Shown here one piece after another: positions 1 to 39,242 of a stretch of DNA of 64,000 bases. Under the pieces are notes generated by a model, which searched no databases, was not told the DNA's origin, and was given only the letters and a program-made list of their open reading frames with translations. This stretch comes from Pardosa pseudoannulata (taxonomy: Eukaryota > Arthropoda > Arachnida > Araneae > Lycosidae). Within the stretch, counting starts at the first letter, position 1. Each line of letters opens with the position of its first letter. The stretch spans positions 9,634,758-9,698,757 of the forward strand of contig CM063509.1 in NCBI GenBank assembly GCA_032207245.1, given 5' to 3'. The position numbers and the translations under genes were made by a program.

Positions 1-477
1 TTATTTAAGCCAAATATAAAAGAAAATCATTTACGTAATATCTAAGTTCAATGATAAAAGATATTAAAATAGTGTAGACGATATTTAAATAGTTTAAAAT
101 ATGAAATGATTAAATGAGATGTTTAAAGGAATGACGTCACAATGCTAGAAAAAATTGTTATTTTTACCTATTTATTAAGTGATAAATGGATAAATTTAAT
201 AGCCTGCTCTTCACCGGGGAAAATAGGGCTTGTAATAATGGCATTAAACTCTCAAAAAGGAGGGAAGGGTTGAATTTCGAACGTTTTAAAGACGACAGTA
301 TTTTTTGCTGTGATATGAAGCATATTTATACAAATTTATTTTAGAATCGGATCGATAGTTTAAGAGAAGATAAACTTTATTTGCTTTGAATGGATGCCTC
401 TGTCCATTCCAGGTCTAACCGCTTCATAAATTGGAGGACAGACATACAGATAACTTAGGCTATTATTATATAGGGGA
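1..477 (-). mobile_element. Helitron-like element, 5' part, runs off the left edge
   Basis: Read on the - strand, the element starts near 477 with TC followed by CCCTATATAATAATAG, and has a GTATGTCTGTCC-like 5' subterminal stretch. Further in, it shares blocks with the Helitron at 22193-25469, including TTACAAGCCC and GTGACGTCAT in the same order and spacing. The preceding base is A, as expected for insertion between A and T. Its 3' end lies outside the window. Confidence 0.45.
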
Positions 478-2339
478 TCCTTCACAAAAAACAATGTCCC
501 CCTCTGAATATAATTTCTGGATATGGCCCTGCGGCAGTCCAATAAAGCTTAAAGAAAGAATAGGAGGGGTAGAATATATTTCAATAAAATGAAATGGAAA
601 TGTTAAAAAATAAATTCTAGAAATTTCAGGAATGGGAGAGGACTTAAGCCCTCTGGCTACTGCCTTGGGATCACAAAAATTTTTAACCCCTTCATGAAAG
701 ACATCTATGTACACTACTAACATTACAGTAACACAGTAATATATACCATACCTTTAAGAAATATATGCTGGAGGCACTACTGATTTAAAACTGACAACTG
801 TAGAATTCTGTTTTAAAATTTTCAAAGCATCAACGACCAAAAATCTAGAAAAACATAAAGGTGACTATGAATGACAAGTAGGTGAAATGAACATAAAAAT
901 TTAAATTCAGCAGCCCTAAAACAATAGTTTGTTATATCAGCAAACTATTAAAATTAAATACCAATTACCATAATACTTTCCATAAAATATAATTAAAACA
1001 GAATTTGCGTAACTGATAAACTGAGGTTTAATCAAATAATATTAAAGTAAATGCTTTTCTCAGCGATTTTCCAATAAAACTATTTTAATTGTTAAACTGC
1101 TGTTCTATCCTTTTGAATAATTTATATTTCTACTTTTTATTCATATTTAGTAATCATATAGTTAAGTAGTACAAATGAATCTTTAACAGTTTTTTTATAG
1201 AAATCAATAATCCATTTATGATAGAGGTTGAAAAGTCTGAATTTATTGATAACAAATAAAAGAAATATCTAAGTAGAATAGTGTAAAAAATACTTTAAGA
1301 GAAATTATTTCATCCAGTTTGTGAGCTATACAGCTTCCCAGAAATAGAAAAGAATACAAAATAAATATTATGCTGTACGTAATTGTTGTCTGTTTCAATG
1401 TGATTATACGTTTTGTTAAGTGTTTTAATCAAATACTTAAAATGTTAATTATTTATTCTATCTTTAATTTTTCAAATAAATTAATTAGAACGCAGAGGAT
1501 AAAATTAAATGAAACGTCGATTATCACTTTTGAAATCTTGGATAAAACTAAAGAGATATGCGACTAATAAACATCAAAATGTTTTAATTTATTAAAAACT
1601 AAGGAATTAAGAAAAATAAACAAGTCATATATATACAAATATTCAAATAACTGTAAGAAACGATAAAAATTTAAGTATAAGATTAATAAAATAGGTAAAT
1701 ATGCAGTGAAGAACAAATTGCTATCATGTAATTCTTAAACACTAAAAAATAAAATATTTATTTTTAATTATAAAATAAAAAAGATATAGAATGAAGTAAG
1801 TACAACAATTAAGATAGCATGATACCGGCATATAATCTTTATTAAAATATTTCGGCTTTGTCAGTCTTACTGATTGAGAAGGGTGAAGAAATGAAAAAAA
1901 AATTAAACATACATAGAAAAAGAGTTTAAAAAATCTTGTACTAAGGTATCGATGTATTTAAAAGTTTATTTACGTTCATGAGTTGATTAATTCACAGTAT
2001 TGCGCTTGTCAATGTCATTTTCGATAACCCAAATATCGATTTAAATTTTCATAAAATATTTATAAACAAAAGGTAATGTTTTTAAAATTTAAGACAATTT
2101 TTAATAAATTTTTTTCACATATATCTTGATGAAGAGAGTCAAATAAATAATTTCTATTGTAAGTAATGAAATTTAATAAAATGTGAATTTCGGTGTTCTA
2201 TAAAAGTTTATCTTGAATAAAAAAGAATTTGTTTCGTTTTCTAATGTTATCTTTTCTAAAATTTTCTCATAAATATATGCTTTACAAAGAAGAAGAACTA
2301 AGTTTCTGCTTTTATTTTTATTTTTTTAATTTTCTGTTT
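478..2339. other. AT-rich region without recognised gene
   Basis: No reading frame with family features was found here. The sequence is AT-rich, with short poly-A/T tracts and several stop-rich frames. It is probably intergenic DNA upstream of enolase. Confidence 0.5.
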
Positions 2340-2455
2340 CGACCTCTCGAGATCCGTCCTTCAAATAGCAGCATTTGCTCCTGCACGTCTGAGACGATTA
2401 GATAGCAATTCCGCGCTGTGCGCTCTGTCAACTTACTTTTCTCTTTAACTCGTAA
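2340..2455 (+). promoter_or_regulatory. Candidate enolase promoter / non-coding first exon
   Basis: The first coding exon starts directly after a splice acceptor (4308-4309), so a leader exon must lie upstream. This stretch is clearly richer in G+C and CpG than its surroundings, and it ends in CTC|GTAAG at 2451-2456, a good donor. No TATA or initiator motif could be fixed. The assignment is an inference from composition and the splice site. Confidence 0.35.
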
Positions 2456-4320
2456 GAAACCTACTTCGTTTTCTTCAGATTTGTATTTGTTTTAAACCTG
2501 GCTATAATTTATATACTTTAAAAATTGTTTAAAAAATCGGCAAAATTATTCACCTGTTTGATTCATTTAAGAGCTTATATTAATTTGTAAAAGTGTGACA
2601 TTGCATGACCTTGCTAGTGACATTACCGGTGTTTATAATTGCACGTGAAGTTGTTCTATTAACGTTAAATATCCATACATTTAAATTTTGCAATTGATTT
2701 GGTACTTCTTGCGTGTATTCTAAATTTACTTATTGGTCTAAATTTTGTTTAATATTTTCCACCGGTAAATGCCACTTATTGATAGTTTCTTCATTTTAAA
2801 CATGACTAATTATAAGCTAATCTAATTTATTATCATTTAAATTTAATAATTGATTCACTGTCCGAAATTACTAGATATGTGAACACAGTTGGATATAGAT
2901 TTATCTAGTGATTTTGTTGCACGATTTAAATTTTTTTTGTCTGTCAAACTTACACGTCTCGTATGTCTTTGCACATATGCAGATTGCGTGAGACTGACTT
3001 TCTTTTAATTTATTACTAAAAGATTTTAACCTTTATTTTATTGAGTAGATTGTATGCATATCATAATTATGATAAATGAAGATTAGATTGTTTCATTTGA
3101 TAATTTAGTAAAATTTTGCTATTAATTAAAATTTTAAAGCAAATCAACTAAAGAAGTAGCATTGTTTTTGTTAAAGAAGCCACAATAAAGCTACTTCAAC
3201 TTTACTGAATATATGACCTTACTTATGTTGGATTTACTTTTAAATATAGCCTGTCATGTTTTTAAATCTATGCTATGCTTTTAACTTATTACTTTGCAAT
3301 GCTTTACTATTTACTCCCATTCTCTCAGATTATTGATTTGTTTATTAAGTTAGGATTTGATACATAAATAGTAAATTTCCTTCTAAAATTAAGTTTAAAA
3401 AAAAAAAATTGTTTTAGCATTTTCTGATAACTAACTCTAATCCATCATAATTTTGTTTTTATGTCTATAACACTGCATTTTTAATTTAAATATACCTTTA
3501 TAATTTAATTTGCTCTAATTACTACTTCTAATAAAACTACTAGCATTTCGATAAAAGTATGAGCTTAATGATCCTGAATATAATTGATAGATTGTAAGAA
3601 TGAAGAAATTTATTTTTGTCCTTGTTGGCAAATGAGTCAAGCACCTTGCTATGACTTAACCTTTCAACAGAGTTGAAGGTTAAAAGGTTAAGTAAGATTG
3701 TCAAATGCATAACCCACTTTCAAGGATATAATTTTATTTTAAATTATCAGTTAGTCATAGAGATTTAAAAGAGATACTGTGTTTTTATAAAATATTTTTA
3801 CTTTATATTTTATAACCTATCAGTAAACTAACAAATGCCAAAATTGTTTTTGAACTGCTTCTTGGTCTAACTGCGTTATAATTGTTTTTGTAAATTCTTG
3901 GTTATATATTTAAATTAACCTTTATGTCTGCAAGTACCTAACTACTTTAAATTATATAGTTTAAAATAGTCAATTTGAGTAACATAAATTAATTCAGTTG
4001 TATTTATTTGAAAAATATATCCTTAGAATATCTTATTTTTACTAAATGCAGTTGGAAATGATAGTAATATTTAATCATAACATTTTGCAACTTCAGCAAA
4101 AAAATGCTCAAACCAGTTTATTTTTAAAGTTTATATGATTTGTATTATGAGACTTAAAAACATAAGATACCAATTAATGAATAAGGTTCTACTCCCTGAA
4201 GTACTAAATATTTGGTGAAGTAAAGCAAATATACTTTGATGAGTAACCTTTTTACTTTACTGATATGAGTGAATTGTTGCATTAAACTTTATAGTTATAT
4301 TTTTTATAGGGTCAATAAAC

Positions 4321-20736
<16,416 letters not shown>

Positions 20737-20911
20737 ATTCATCTGTTGTCATGAATACTGCCTTTTTTTTTCAAAATTTCCGGTGATTATGTTCCTGGTG
20801 TAAAATTTCTGCAGAAGAAACTTGTTTTAGGTATATAGCTAGCTTTAAAAGGTGTTCAGATCCCAGTGAAGCTTTAATTATATGTTGTCTGTTAATGAAA
20901 TTTATTCCAGA

Positions 20912-20917
20912 AATAAA
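20912..20917 (+). terminator. Enolase polyadenylation signal
   Basis: Canonical AATAAA about 175 nt after the enolase stop, followed by a T-rich stretch at 20935-20945. It implies a 3'UTR of roughly 200 nt. Confidence 0.7.
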
Positions 20918-21107
20918 AGATTGTTATCAGTGTTTTTCTTTTTTGCATATTTTAACTTACAATAGCGTCATTAAAAATTCTTTCATTCCTGTGTAGGGTA
21001 CAATACAGGGTTAACCACAAAGCATTTTACATCTGACAGTGAATGTACCAATGCGTTAAGTGTATATTGCTTTAATTTTTTATGTCCGAGTCTTCTATGT
21101 GTTAAGT

Positions 21108-21267
21108 GCTGAACAGTGGCCGAATGGTTAGGGTGGTGGCCTTCGGAACCAGAGTTCGAATCCCACTGTGGAATGGAGCTGTTCGGAATCGGCTTTAAGC
21201 AGTAGGTCCCGGTCTCAATAGCCCTTGTGTTGCAAAAAGTAGACTGTAGCACTCCATAACAAGCCAA
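21108..21267 (+). repeat. tRNA-derived SINE copy downstream of enolase
   Basis: Head GTGGCCGAATGGTTAGGGTG, B box GTTCGAATCC, body GTTCGGAATCGGCTTTAAGC, tail AGTAGACTGTAGCACTCC. It lies about 190 bp past the enolase polyadenylation signal. Confidence 0.85.
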
Positions 21268-22192
21268 GTCTGTGTTAAGTTTAAGGAATTTTATATTGCA
21301 GTTGAATTCCTCAGTTAAAGTAAAAAATTTTTAAGTACATAATTGGTATTCTTATGTGGCTAGTTAAATGATGGAATGTATTTTGATTTAATTAAATCAA
21401 ATTTGGAGTGATGGCAATTACAAGAATTTATGTTAGAATTACAACCAGACAACCACGCTTCTTTCTTCTCTCCCTCCCCTCTTTTAAGGGGGAATGGGTC
21501 ATACTGTCAAACTTTTTAATGCTGTTTAAGATAATATCAATGTTTTTATTGTTTGTTTCATATATCAGTTATTGGAATTAAATCATTTGCATAAGACCCC
21601 TTGCTAAAGAACTATACATTTGATAATGTCAAATCACTAAATACTTATACATACATTAAAAGAATGAAAATGGGAAGTTGACAATATATTATATAAATAA
21701 AATTGCATTAAAAGTATATTGTCATAGTTTCACGTTAGTGTTATTACACTACTATAATAAAACTGTCTCAGAGGAAAGTATCAGTGTTCAAGTCATGAGG
21801 TCTCTTAATCATCCATTACAGCAAACCAAAATAAATTTTAATCCAAGCATCAAATACAAAATGTTTATTCATAGTGTTTTACAAATAGGGCAGAGGCTAT
21901 TAGTCAGTATTTTCATTCTGCAATTTTTGGCTTCATCTGATTTCGTTCTGAAATTGAAGACCAAACTCGTAGCAATCATATGTAATTTTCTCCCAGTTTC
22001 TTTTGATTTAATTGATAGTACTATGTTGTATTGTCACATTTTCTCAAATACTTTTCCTAAGGTAAACTAATGGATTGGGACCTATAGTTCAATAGAGCCC
22101 CCTTTACCTATAGGTAGGCCATGGGTGATTCTGAGTGAGAAAATATTTTCTGAACATCCTACAAAATTTTCTGAAAACATATACACTACTAA
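21268..22192. other. Intergenic AT-rich stretch
   Basis: No recognisable gene between the SINE and the Helitron. A 130-codon open frame (21678-22070, +) has no family features and the composition of its surroundings. It is not treated as coding. Confidence 0.45.
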
Positions 22193-23577
22193 TCTATATA
22201 TATAAAAATGAATTTGTGTCTGTCTGTCTGTACTCAATAGACTCAAAAACCATGCATCCAATCACAGTGAAAATTTGGGAAATGTTTAGGTATATCCCTG
22301 GGAAGGTTTTTGTAAATTTTTAACATTCGAAATCCATTCCTTCTCCCATTTTCGAGCATTTTATGTCACTATTACAAGCCCCGGTTAAAAGCAAACGATT
22401 AAATTTTTAATTTATTGCACGATAACTAAGTGGAAAAAAAACATTATTTCTAGCAGTGTGACGTCATCCCAAGTAATTGTTTTAAACGCAGTTTTCCTCG
22501 GTTAAAAGTAGAAGATTAAAATTTTTAATTTATTACATAATACATAGGTGAAAATATTTTCCTATCATTATGACGTTATTCCTTTAAATATTTCATTTAT
22601 TCATTTCTTATTTTATAATCGTCTGCATAGTATCAATTCGATTTGATCTGGAAATTGAGATATGAAGTGGTTCACTTTCATTTCTATGCGACTCAAGTTA
22701 TAGCATTTTTATACGAGAAATAATTTTAAATTTAATTCTTGGTTAATTTTTAAGTTGCAATGAAATGTTTATCAACAATATTCTAACAACAAAAAGTACA
22801 AATTTCAGTGACTCTCGTGGGCAAATAAAAACCTATCATTTTATATAGTTATCTTCATATTCATATATTTGACAATATAAATGTGTGTTTCTGTTTCATA
22901 CTAAACTATGTGGCTTGTCATAAATTGCCTTAATTTCAGAAAACATTTATTAATACTACCAAAATTTGCACTGTTGCTGTCAAAACCTCTGCTCCCTATT
23001 CTATCACATAATTTTGCAAGGTACATTAACGTTGCTAATCAACATACAGTAGTAATACAGTTTAGGGTTAAACTTATATTTTACTATACAGTTTTGAGCA
23101 AATTTAATATAAGACACAAATTTGATGCAGATTTAATTGTTAGCATGTAAACATATATTTTGTTATTTTTATTTATAGATATTAAGAACAGTTTTCATTT
23201 TCATGTTTTTTTTTAAACAAATCTACACGATAAGTCATAGAGTAACTTCTTTGGGCAGAAATCCTTGGTACCGCCAAACAAACATATTCCACATTAATAC
23301 ATCTTGAATTCCCAGATTAAAATCTGACTGTGAGATCCAGGGATGTTATTTCGCCCATTCGTGTTTCGATATACCAATTAGTTGAAAGATATTAACGAAA
23401 AACCAAACAAAATGGCAGTTTAATCTTGCGACACGAGCTTTCCATTGTTGAGTTGGCGTCTAAATATGGCAGTGTTATTCATTGTTGGCATTATTATTGC
23501 CAGATATTTGGTATACGGGAAACGCAAAAAGGTATTTACGCTATTTAAATTCAAGTGTAAGTATATAAATATATGAT

Positions 23578-23618
<41 letters not shown>

Positions 23619-25469
23619 CTATTGTCTTATCCGCTAAACGGTAAACTCACTTTTGTTTATGAAATCATCTTTTTTTTTTTTCTATTTTATTTTCTTGGCG
23701 AGATTTTTATTTTCACTAATTAAAAATTGCCATGATCTATTAAATTTGTTTTCATTTCGCAGTTGCCATTTATTAAATAAAAACTAACATATGGTTATAG
23801 GTTTTGTTATCTAAAACTCAACTACATTAGAGAAAAAAATTTGCAAGTGATATACAGGGAACAAATAAGTTTTCATTTTAGAAATGGCAACTATGAAATG
23901 TTGAGATATTGTAACCACTTTTGATTAAAGTTATTTTAAAATGTTATTTCAAATAATATAATTGTTCTCGGTATTTTAGCCTTATATACTTATTTCGTTT
24001 TATCAATATTAGTTTGGTATATTTCTTTCATTTTGAATTCAAATGCGCCATTTTTATTTATCCAATTTTAAGACTTCACTCTGTACTTCACCTATTCTTA
24101 AATAACCTTGGCAACTTTCGGTATATTTCTTTTAATTAAGTGTTATAAAAATTGAAATCATTTAAGTAACTTCATTCTTATGATAACACTTTCAAGTAAT
24201 ATAATTGTTCTCGGCTTTTGACCTTATGTGCTTAGTTCATTTTATCAATATTTAGTATTTTTCTTTCATTGTCGATTCAATTGCACAATTTTTATTTATC
24301 CAATATTGAGACCACACTAACATCTATTCATAATTAGGCTTGGCAGAATTACTTAAAGAAGTCATTTCGGTAAATCGCGTTCAGATATTCTAATTAGTTC
24401 GAAATATATTATTTTAAAACCAACAAAAACATAGTTTTAATTATGTAGTACAGTCATTTTAACTGTTGAGTTGGCGTGACAAATAATGACCATATTTTCA
24501 TTGTTGTCGTCGTTTTCGCCAGATATTTGGTAATAGAATTTACATTAATGCAAAGGAACTATCGCCTATCCTGCCAAATCGTTGTTTGTTTGGAAAATTT
24601 GAACTGCGGTATATTTTGGTATATTTGTTAGTGATTTATTATATTCTTGAATTTTTCAAGACCTTACCATTAAAATTCGAGTGTAAATAAATACATTTCT
24701 AAACATACATTTGGATGCATTACTTCGCCCAATCTGCTGAATGCTTACTCTTTTCCACCATTAAAATACCGTAATTAAAATCAGTTAAAAGTATATTAAT
24801 TAATATATGTACTGAGTGGTGCCATTTATTACCTATAGTTACAACTATTTGTCATACGCAATAACTTTTTCTCTTTGAAATATCCCAGTATCAAAATCAT
24901 TTTATTTTTAATAGCTAAATTTTTTACTTCATCAAAATATGTAAATCTTTATTTTACTTTCTCAATTTTTTTAAGAAATTAGTATTTTTTCTGTTATATG
25001 TTGGCATGATTTTTATTTTCAATAATTACAAATTCGCCATGTTCTGTCAAATTTGTTTTTATTTCACAATTGCCATTTTTTAAAGAAAAAGTTATGGTCA
25101 TACGTTTTGTTGTTTGAAATTTAATTTTTTTGTATGTAAAACATTAGTACTAAAAGGTATCCAATCTCAGAAATGAATTATCCCATTCAGAAGAGTACAT
25201 ATATATTACTCTCCACATCATTTTGAAATTTGACTCCTACATTAAAAAAAAGTCGTGGAATTGGGAATTATTATGCAAAGGCTCACGGGCTACACAATGC
25301 ACTTACTGGACATTCAGCTATTAAAATAAACTTATAATCGTCAACAATCTGAAATATACGAGATTTGTTCAGCATTTCTATTAATACGTCTTATTATCTT
25401 TAATAGTGGTTCTAAATCTTTCATCGAAATATTTTAAGACAGACCGAAGGCTGGGTGCGAAGCAGCTAG
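22193..25469 (+). mobile_element. Non-autonomous Helitron, 3.28 kb, complete ends
   Basis: The 5' end, TCTATATATATAAAAATG followed by repeated GTCT, is typical of arthropod Helitrons. The 3' end is GCTGGGTGCGAAGCAGCTAG, where GCTG and CAGC can pair just before the terminal CTAG. The element sits between A (22192) and T (25470), with no target duplication, as rolling-circle transposons do. No Rep/helicase frame is visible. Internal blocks are duplicated: GTTGAGTTGGCGT with ATTGTTG and CCAGATATTTGGTA near 23450 and 24470, and a TAATATAATTGTTCTCGG block near 23955 and 24197. Confidence 0.8.
23580..23613. repeat. (AT)n microsatellite in the Helitron
   Basis: About 17 uninterrupted AT units. Confidence 0.9.
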
Positions 25470-26398
25470 TTTAAAATAAAAACTATATTATGGTTAATTT
25501 CTGGATAGCAGAACTAGAGCTGGATGATATCTGAATTTTAATATTGTCATTTATCGTTTACCAAATATCCATATATTAATATTTTCTAATATATATCACA
25601 TTATAAAGTTGCAAATGTGTTCTGTAAAAAATAATACAAACACACATATATCAATGTGTGTGTTAATTATCTAGAAAACGGAAGTTCAATATCTTAATCT
25701 GCATACATAAATTTAAATATTAACATATTGCGTTAAAAAAGAAAATCGCATAACATATTACTGTTCTTCTGTAGAAATAATTTGTGGATGCATTAAATAA
25801 ATAAATAAAAAACATTGTTGCTGCCTGAAAAAAGCTGCTATGTTTGAACTGCTTACCATGACTTCCTGTGTACTGAAATTCCAGAATGATTAAAAAGACT
25901 CTTGAATCATTTATTGCTTTATTTAGTTAAAGTTGCACAAGACACAAAAACATATTTTTCTTTTGCCTCCAAACTAGTTTTTTCTTCATTCCATAAATCT
26001 GTGTTAAGCCTTCCCATCAGAACACATTTTTGCATCTGTTATAAAGGTTGGCAATATTATCCTTTAGTCTAAATACTCTATTATTAACGTAAACACCTAG
26101 ATACATGAAATTCAGTAAAAAGCAACACATTCAGCTATGAGCAGTGGCTAAGATCAAATTGCCACAAAAAAAAAAAAATCAAACTAATGGTTTAAACTTT
26201 CTCTCTCAACTTTGTTCTTCAAACAGAAATTAGCCAATCCTATCTCTTATATTCAGGAAATTTCCCTAATCGTTTATCTTTGCTTGCTTCTGACTACTCA
26301 AATATATCTTCAATTCCCCACCACACAAGCAGCAATATGTGTCATCAAATCGATCAACACCCTCTCAAAGGTCATGATTCAGCAAATGACCTCTTCTA

Positions 26399-27016
26399 CA
26401 GCGTTCCTCCTCTTTTTCCGGAACAAAAATTAAGGACCAAAGTAACTTTTTATAAGGACCTACTTGAAATACACAACATAACGGCATAATCCCTACTTCC
26501 TGAGGAACCTATTTTAATGATTATGAACCAGACTAGGCATGTTCAATTAATATAAATGCCCTACAATATTTCAGAATTAAGTTTTTAAAAATTCATATAT
26601 ATATATATACTAGCTGGTTATACCTGATGTTGCCTGGGAAAGAAGAAAGTTTGACTTTTCTATTACATTCAATGCAACTGAAATATCTACAAACCCCCAT
26701 ACTCATTTAATTAAAATCTGCATAACTGTTAGCTATTAGGTATGAGCAGTTGACTTTATACTTTAAACCTCTTAAGCATACAAAAGATCATTTATTGGTC
26801 AAATAAGTAACTAAGAAAAAAATTGTCAGGTAAGAAAACTAATAGAAAATCACATGACAACGGTGGATCACATTGGTGGAACAATTGATTGCATTCCAAT
26901 TTAAAAATTAAAGTTTCTAAGGACCTTTAACGAAAATTAAGTATTTTAAGGGCCTTTAAAAAGGAAAGCTAAAATTAAGGAGTTCTTAAGGACTTTTAAG
27001 GATTGTGAGAACCTTG
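26399..27016 (-). mobile_element. hAT-like non-autonomous element, perfect 5-bp TSD
   Basis: Ends CAGCGTTCC and GAGAACCTTG. It is flanked directly by TTCTA on both sides (26394-26398 and 27017-27021). The interior matches the element at 18477 in inverted orientation: AATTAAGGACC near the left end, and AAGGAGTTCTTAAGGAC near the right. Open frames at its left end are not family-like. Confidence 0.72.
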
Positions 27017-27109
27017 TTCTACCCCCAAGATACAGGGATTGCTGATTGTAGAAGAATACTTGCTTTATGCAGTCAAAACATGAAAGACATGCGATAAAGG
27101 CTTAGTGAA

Positions 27110-27726
27110 AAGCCCAGGGGACCCTCAAAAATATTCGAGTTATCGAAGTTACCTACCATTCCTCTCAACTGTCACTTAAGATGGATCAACATGGTTTGAT
27201 ATGTGCCATAATACTATAGTTGTAAGCATTTCAATTTTAATGTAAACAAAAAATTTACATTTACAAAAAATGTTTTTCCTATGTAAACAACAAAAGAAGA
27301 ATGGGATCAAAAGGTTTAAAACTCAAATTTGGCCTCATTACATACCATGTAAATCTCATTTGAAAAAAAAGTTATTTTTAAGGTTGCTGGCATTCACAGT
27401 CACCTAATTTTTTAACACAGTTAAATAGGGTGTTGTCTGTACCTTCGGAGGTCTCCAAGTATCGTTGTAAGATGTGAATAGTGTCCTGTGCTTGCTCGTG
27501 ACCTCCATGAACGAAGATCATGAGTGGACTGGCATTCAAAGTCTTGACCAGAATTGTCTTTTTTACCGGGAAATCTATCACGAAAACTTCGACTTACAGG
27601 ATGTTCCCTTTGAGTTATTGAGACAGTTTTTTAAAAGAAAGTATAGAAATGATTCCAGACTTGATTAAAAGTTTGAGTTAGTGGATTATTCAACTTATAG
27701 GAAGTCGAGTTATCGAAGTTCGACTG
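27110..27726 (-). mobile_element. Pogo/Tigger-like transposon remnant
   Basis: The right end GTTATCGAAGTTCGACTG is followed by TA; its complement CAGTCGAACTTCGATAAC is a typical pogo/Tigger terminus. A second TTCGAGTTATCGAAGTT motif lies at 27138-27154. The - strand frame 27378-27581 (DTIHILQRYLETSEGTDNTLF) resembles the C-terminal tail of Tigger-type DDE transposases. The left end was not located, so the start is approximate. Confidence 0.5.
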
Positions 27727-29196
27727 TATTTATCAAAAGCTAGATTCTCCATTTAAGTGTTATAGAAAACAAAAACTCAACATTTGTAAATATTGAAACA
27801 ATATTTAACTTCCAATATCTAAAACAGTATATGGGAAAAAAAAAAAAAATCAGTAAGAAAACTTTTTAGAGCTCAGATAAGGAGCTTCCATTAGCCATTA
27901 AGTACCAAATTTTATATATAATACATTAAAATTTCTGACACTGAAATGCATTTTTAACAAAGTGTAGGTGAGAAAAAAAAAACATTGGTCATTTTGTCAA
28001 TCTTTATACCAAAATGTTAAGGCTACCATTTCATATAAAGATTTAAAACTGTAACATGTATTAAATACTAATGAGATTCAATGAGTTGCTTATTTTTGCT
28101 AAATTATGGGTAAGTAACTATGTCCAGCAATTTTTCTATTCACCTACCCATCAAGGCAATGCACCTGCTTACAAATTAATCTTTAGCTTTTTCTTAACCT
28201 TGTATTTCTTCCAATGAGTCTTCGTTTCAGCTGAACAAAGTAGGATTTCTAAGTATTCAAAAATTAAATTTGCAGAACAAAACAAAATCTTAATTGCAGA
28301 TGTAATTTCTGTTCATAAAAAAAAAGCTGCTTGCAGAATCTGATTTTTGTTATGCTCAATTTTAAGTCTATTAATTAAAAATATCTCCTGTATTGTCAAA
28401 TTTTTTCGTGTGGCTGAAATGAAATAAAATACTGCAATAATAAAAATTAAGCACCTAGCTGCAAAAGAAGGCAAGCCCCCCTCCCCAAAAAAAAACTTCA
28501 TTCACGATTTTTACAATATGCAGTTTGTGATTACCAGACTCATGTATAACGTATATAAATGAAAAAAATGTGCAAAAATTTAAGGTGCCCACTATTTTAC
28601 AGAATATGGATTCAGAAATCCTGTAAATCAAGACTATTCAGTGATAAGGTGTCAGACATGCCAACATTCAAACACTTGTGCCAGGAGCAACAGCATCGTT
28701 TGAAATTATAACATGCGAATTGCAGATTATACATAAGTACATATCTTATTGGTTTCTAAATTAATATATTTTAAGTCAATTGTACAAGGTAAATTAAACT
28801 TTATGTACTAAAAATATACGAGTAGCTTTTTTTTTTTTTAGCTTTAACAACTTATTTTTCAGAACACTTTCTTGTAAGCACATTGACCCTGATTAAAATA
28901 TTTAATTTTTCTATCATCAGGAATTCTAGAGTTTGTCTACTCAAATTTGACCTATATTCACTTTGGTTTTTCTACAGAGTACTGAAAACTCTTTAATATG
29001 CAGCATTACTGTGTGGAAAGAGTAAAATTTTGCAGTATATTTTGCAAAACTTTGTATTTAATTGCTGAATTGTAATCTTTTAGTTGTTCAAAAGTTATTT
29101 TCTGGAGCAATCTGGAGAGTCTCCAGACTTATCAATTTTTCTCATTTTTCCAGAGCAACTCCGGAGTAGTTGCATGCCTCAGTTGTGTGAGGAATG

Positions 29197-29920
29197 CAGG
29201 CTTGCAACTTTCAAAAACGTGAGAAAAGTGACAAATAGAGAATAAGTGACTAAAAAGAGACTAAACGTTGGGGGAAAAAAAAAAAAAAAAAAAAGCAATT
29301 TTTTTTCCTCCTCTTGATTACAGATGCTATTGAGATTTTTCTATTTATTTTAACTCTAAATCAAATATTCATGCAAGACATGATTTTAGCATCAAATACA
29401 AAAAAGGTTAAAAATTTTTGTTTAACACAACTTAACATTGCTTTCTATTCAAGAAAATCTATAAATTATATTTGAATACATTAATTTTATAATCCCAATT
29501 TTCCGCATATATTAATGATGTTTTGAAATATGTACATAGCTAGATTAGAGTATCTAAACAAAAATTGTGAAGAAAAGAAAGAGAAATGTATGCTTTGGCA
29601 TAAATTACTTTAATGTATTAAATGTACATTTCAGTACTAATGTAGATTTCAGGAACTTCTTTACGACTTTTTAAAATCACTCAATTCTGGAAACCTAGTG
29701 ATTAATTCCATTTTAATAAGAAAAATAAGATTAGAGCATCCCATTTTTGGTCCTTTATTAAAATATTTTGTTATTAATTCAGATTTTTTTTTTCAACAAC
29801 AGACTTTTGCTGTGATACACCATGAAAAGAGTGACTGTTTACTTAAAAAAGTGACTAAAAGTGATCAATTGTAAAAAAAAAGTGACTAAAGGTGAGAAAA
29901 GTGACAGAATTGCAAGCCTG
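29197..29920 (-). mobile_element. 6-bp-TSD MITE, copy c (inverted)
   Basis: Starts CAGGCTTGCAACTTTC and ends AGAATTGCAAGCCTG. It is flanked by a perfect GGAATG duplication (29191-29196 and 29921-29926). Opposite orientation to copies a and b. It is the best-preserved copy for defining the terminal repeats, and lies about 190 bp beyond the RPS27A 3' end. Confidence 0.88.
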
Positions 29921-30105
29921 GGAATGAAATAGCGTTAGAAGCTAATTCATTGAGTTCATGCAGCTAGTGGTTTAATTTGGACAGTCATATGCATGCTAAA
30001 ACTATGTACAAAATAAAACTTCGCACTTATCTTTATAAACAAGAGTAAAAAATTATGTCAAGAAAATCACAAGAAAAATATTAAAAAGATCTGTTTTACA
30101 ATTTA

Positions 30106-30111
30106 TTTATT
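30106..30111 (-). terminator. RPS27A polyadenylation signal
   Basis: AATAAA on the - strand just after the stop codon; a second overlapping AATAAA is at 30102-30107. This implies a 3'UTR of only a few tens of bases, as is usual for ribosomal protein genes. Confidence 0.65.
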
Positions 30112-30113
30112 CA

Positions 30114-39236
<9,123 letters not shown>

Positions 39237-39242
39237 CTTTAC

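Noticed and set aside
21678..22070. 130-codon open frame downstream of enolase
   Set aside because: AT-rich low-complexity translation with no motif and no splice or promoter context.
26212..26489. Overlapping + strand open frames
   Set aside because: They span the left end of the hAT-like element at 26399 and have no recognisable domain.
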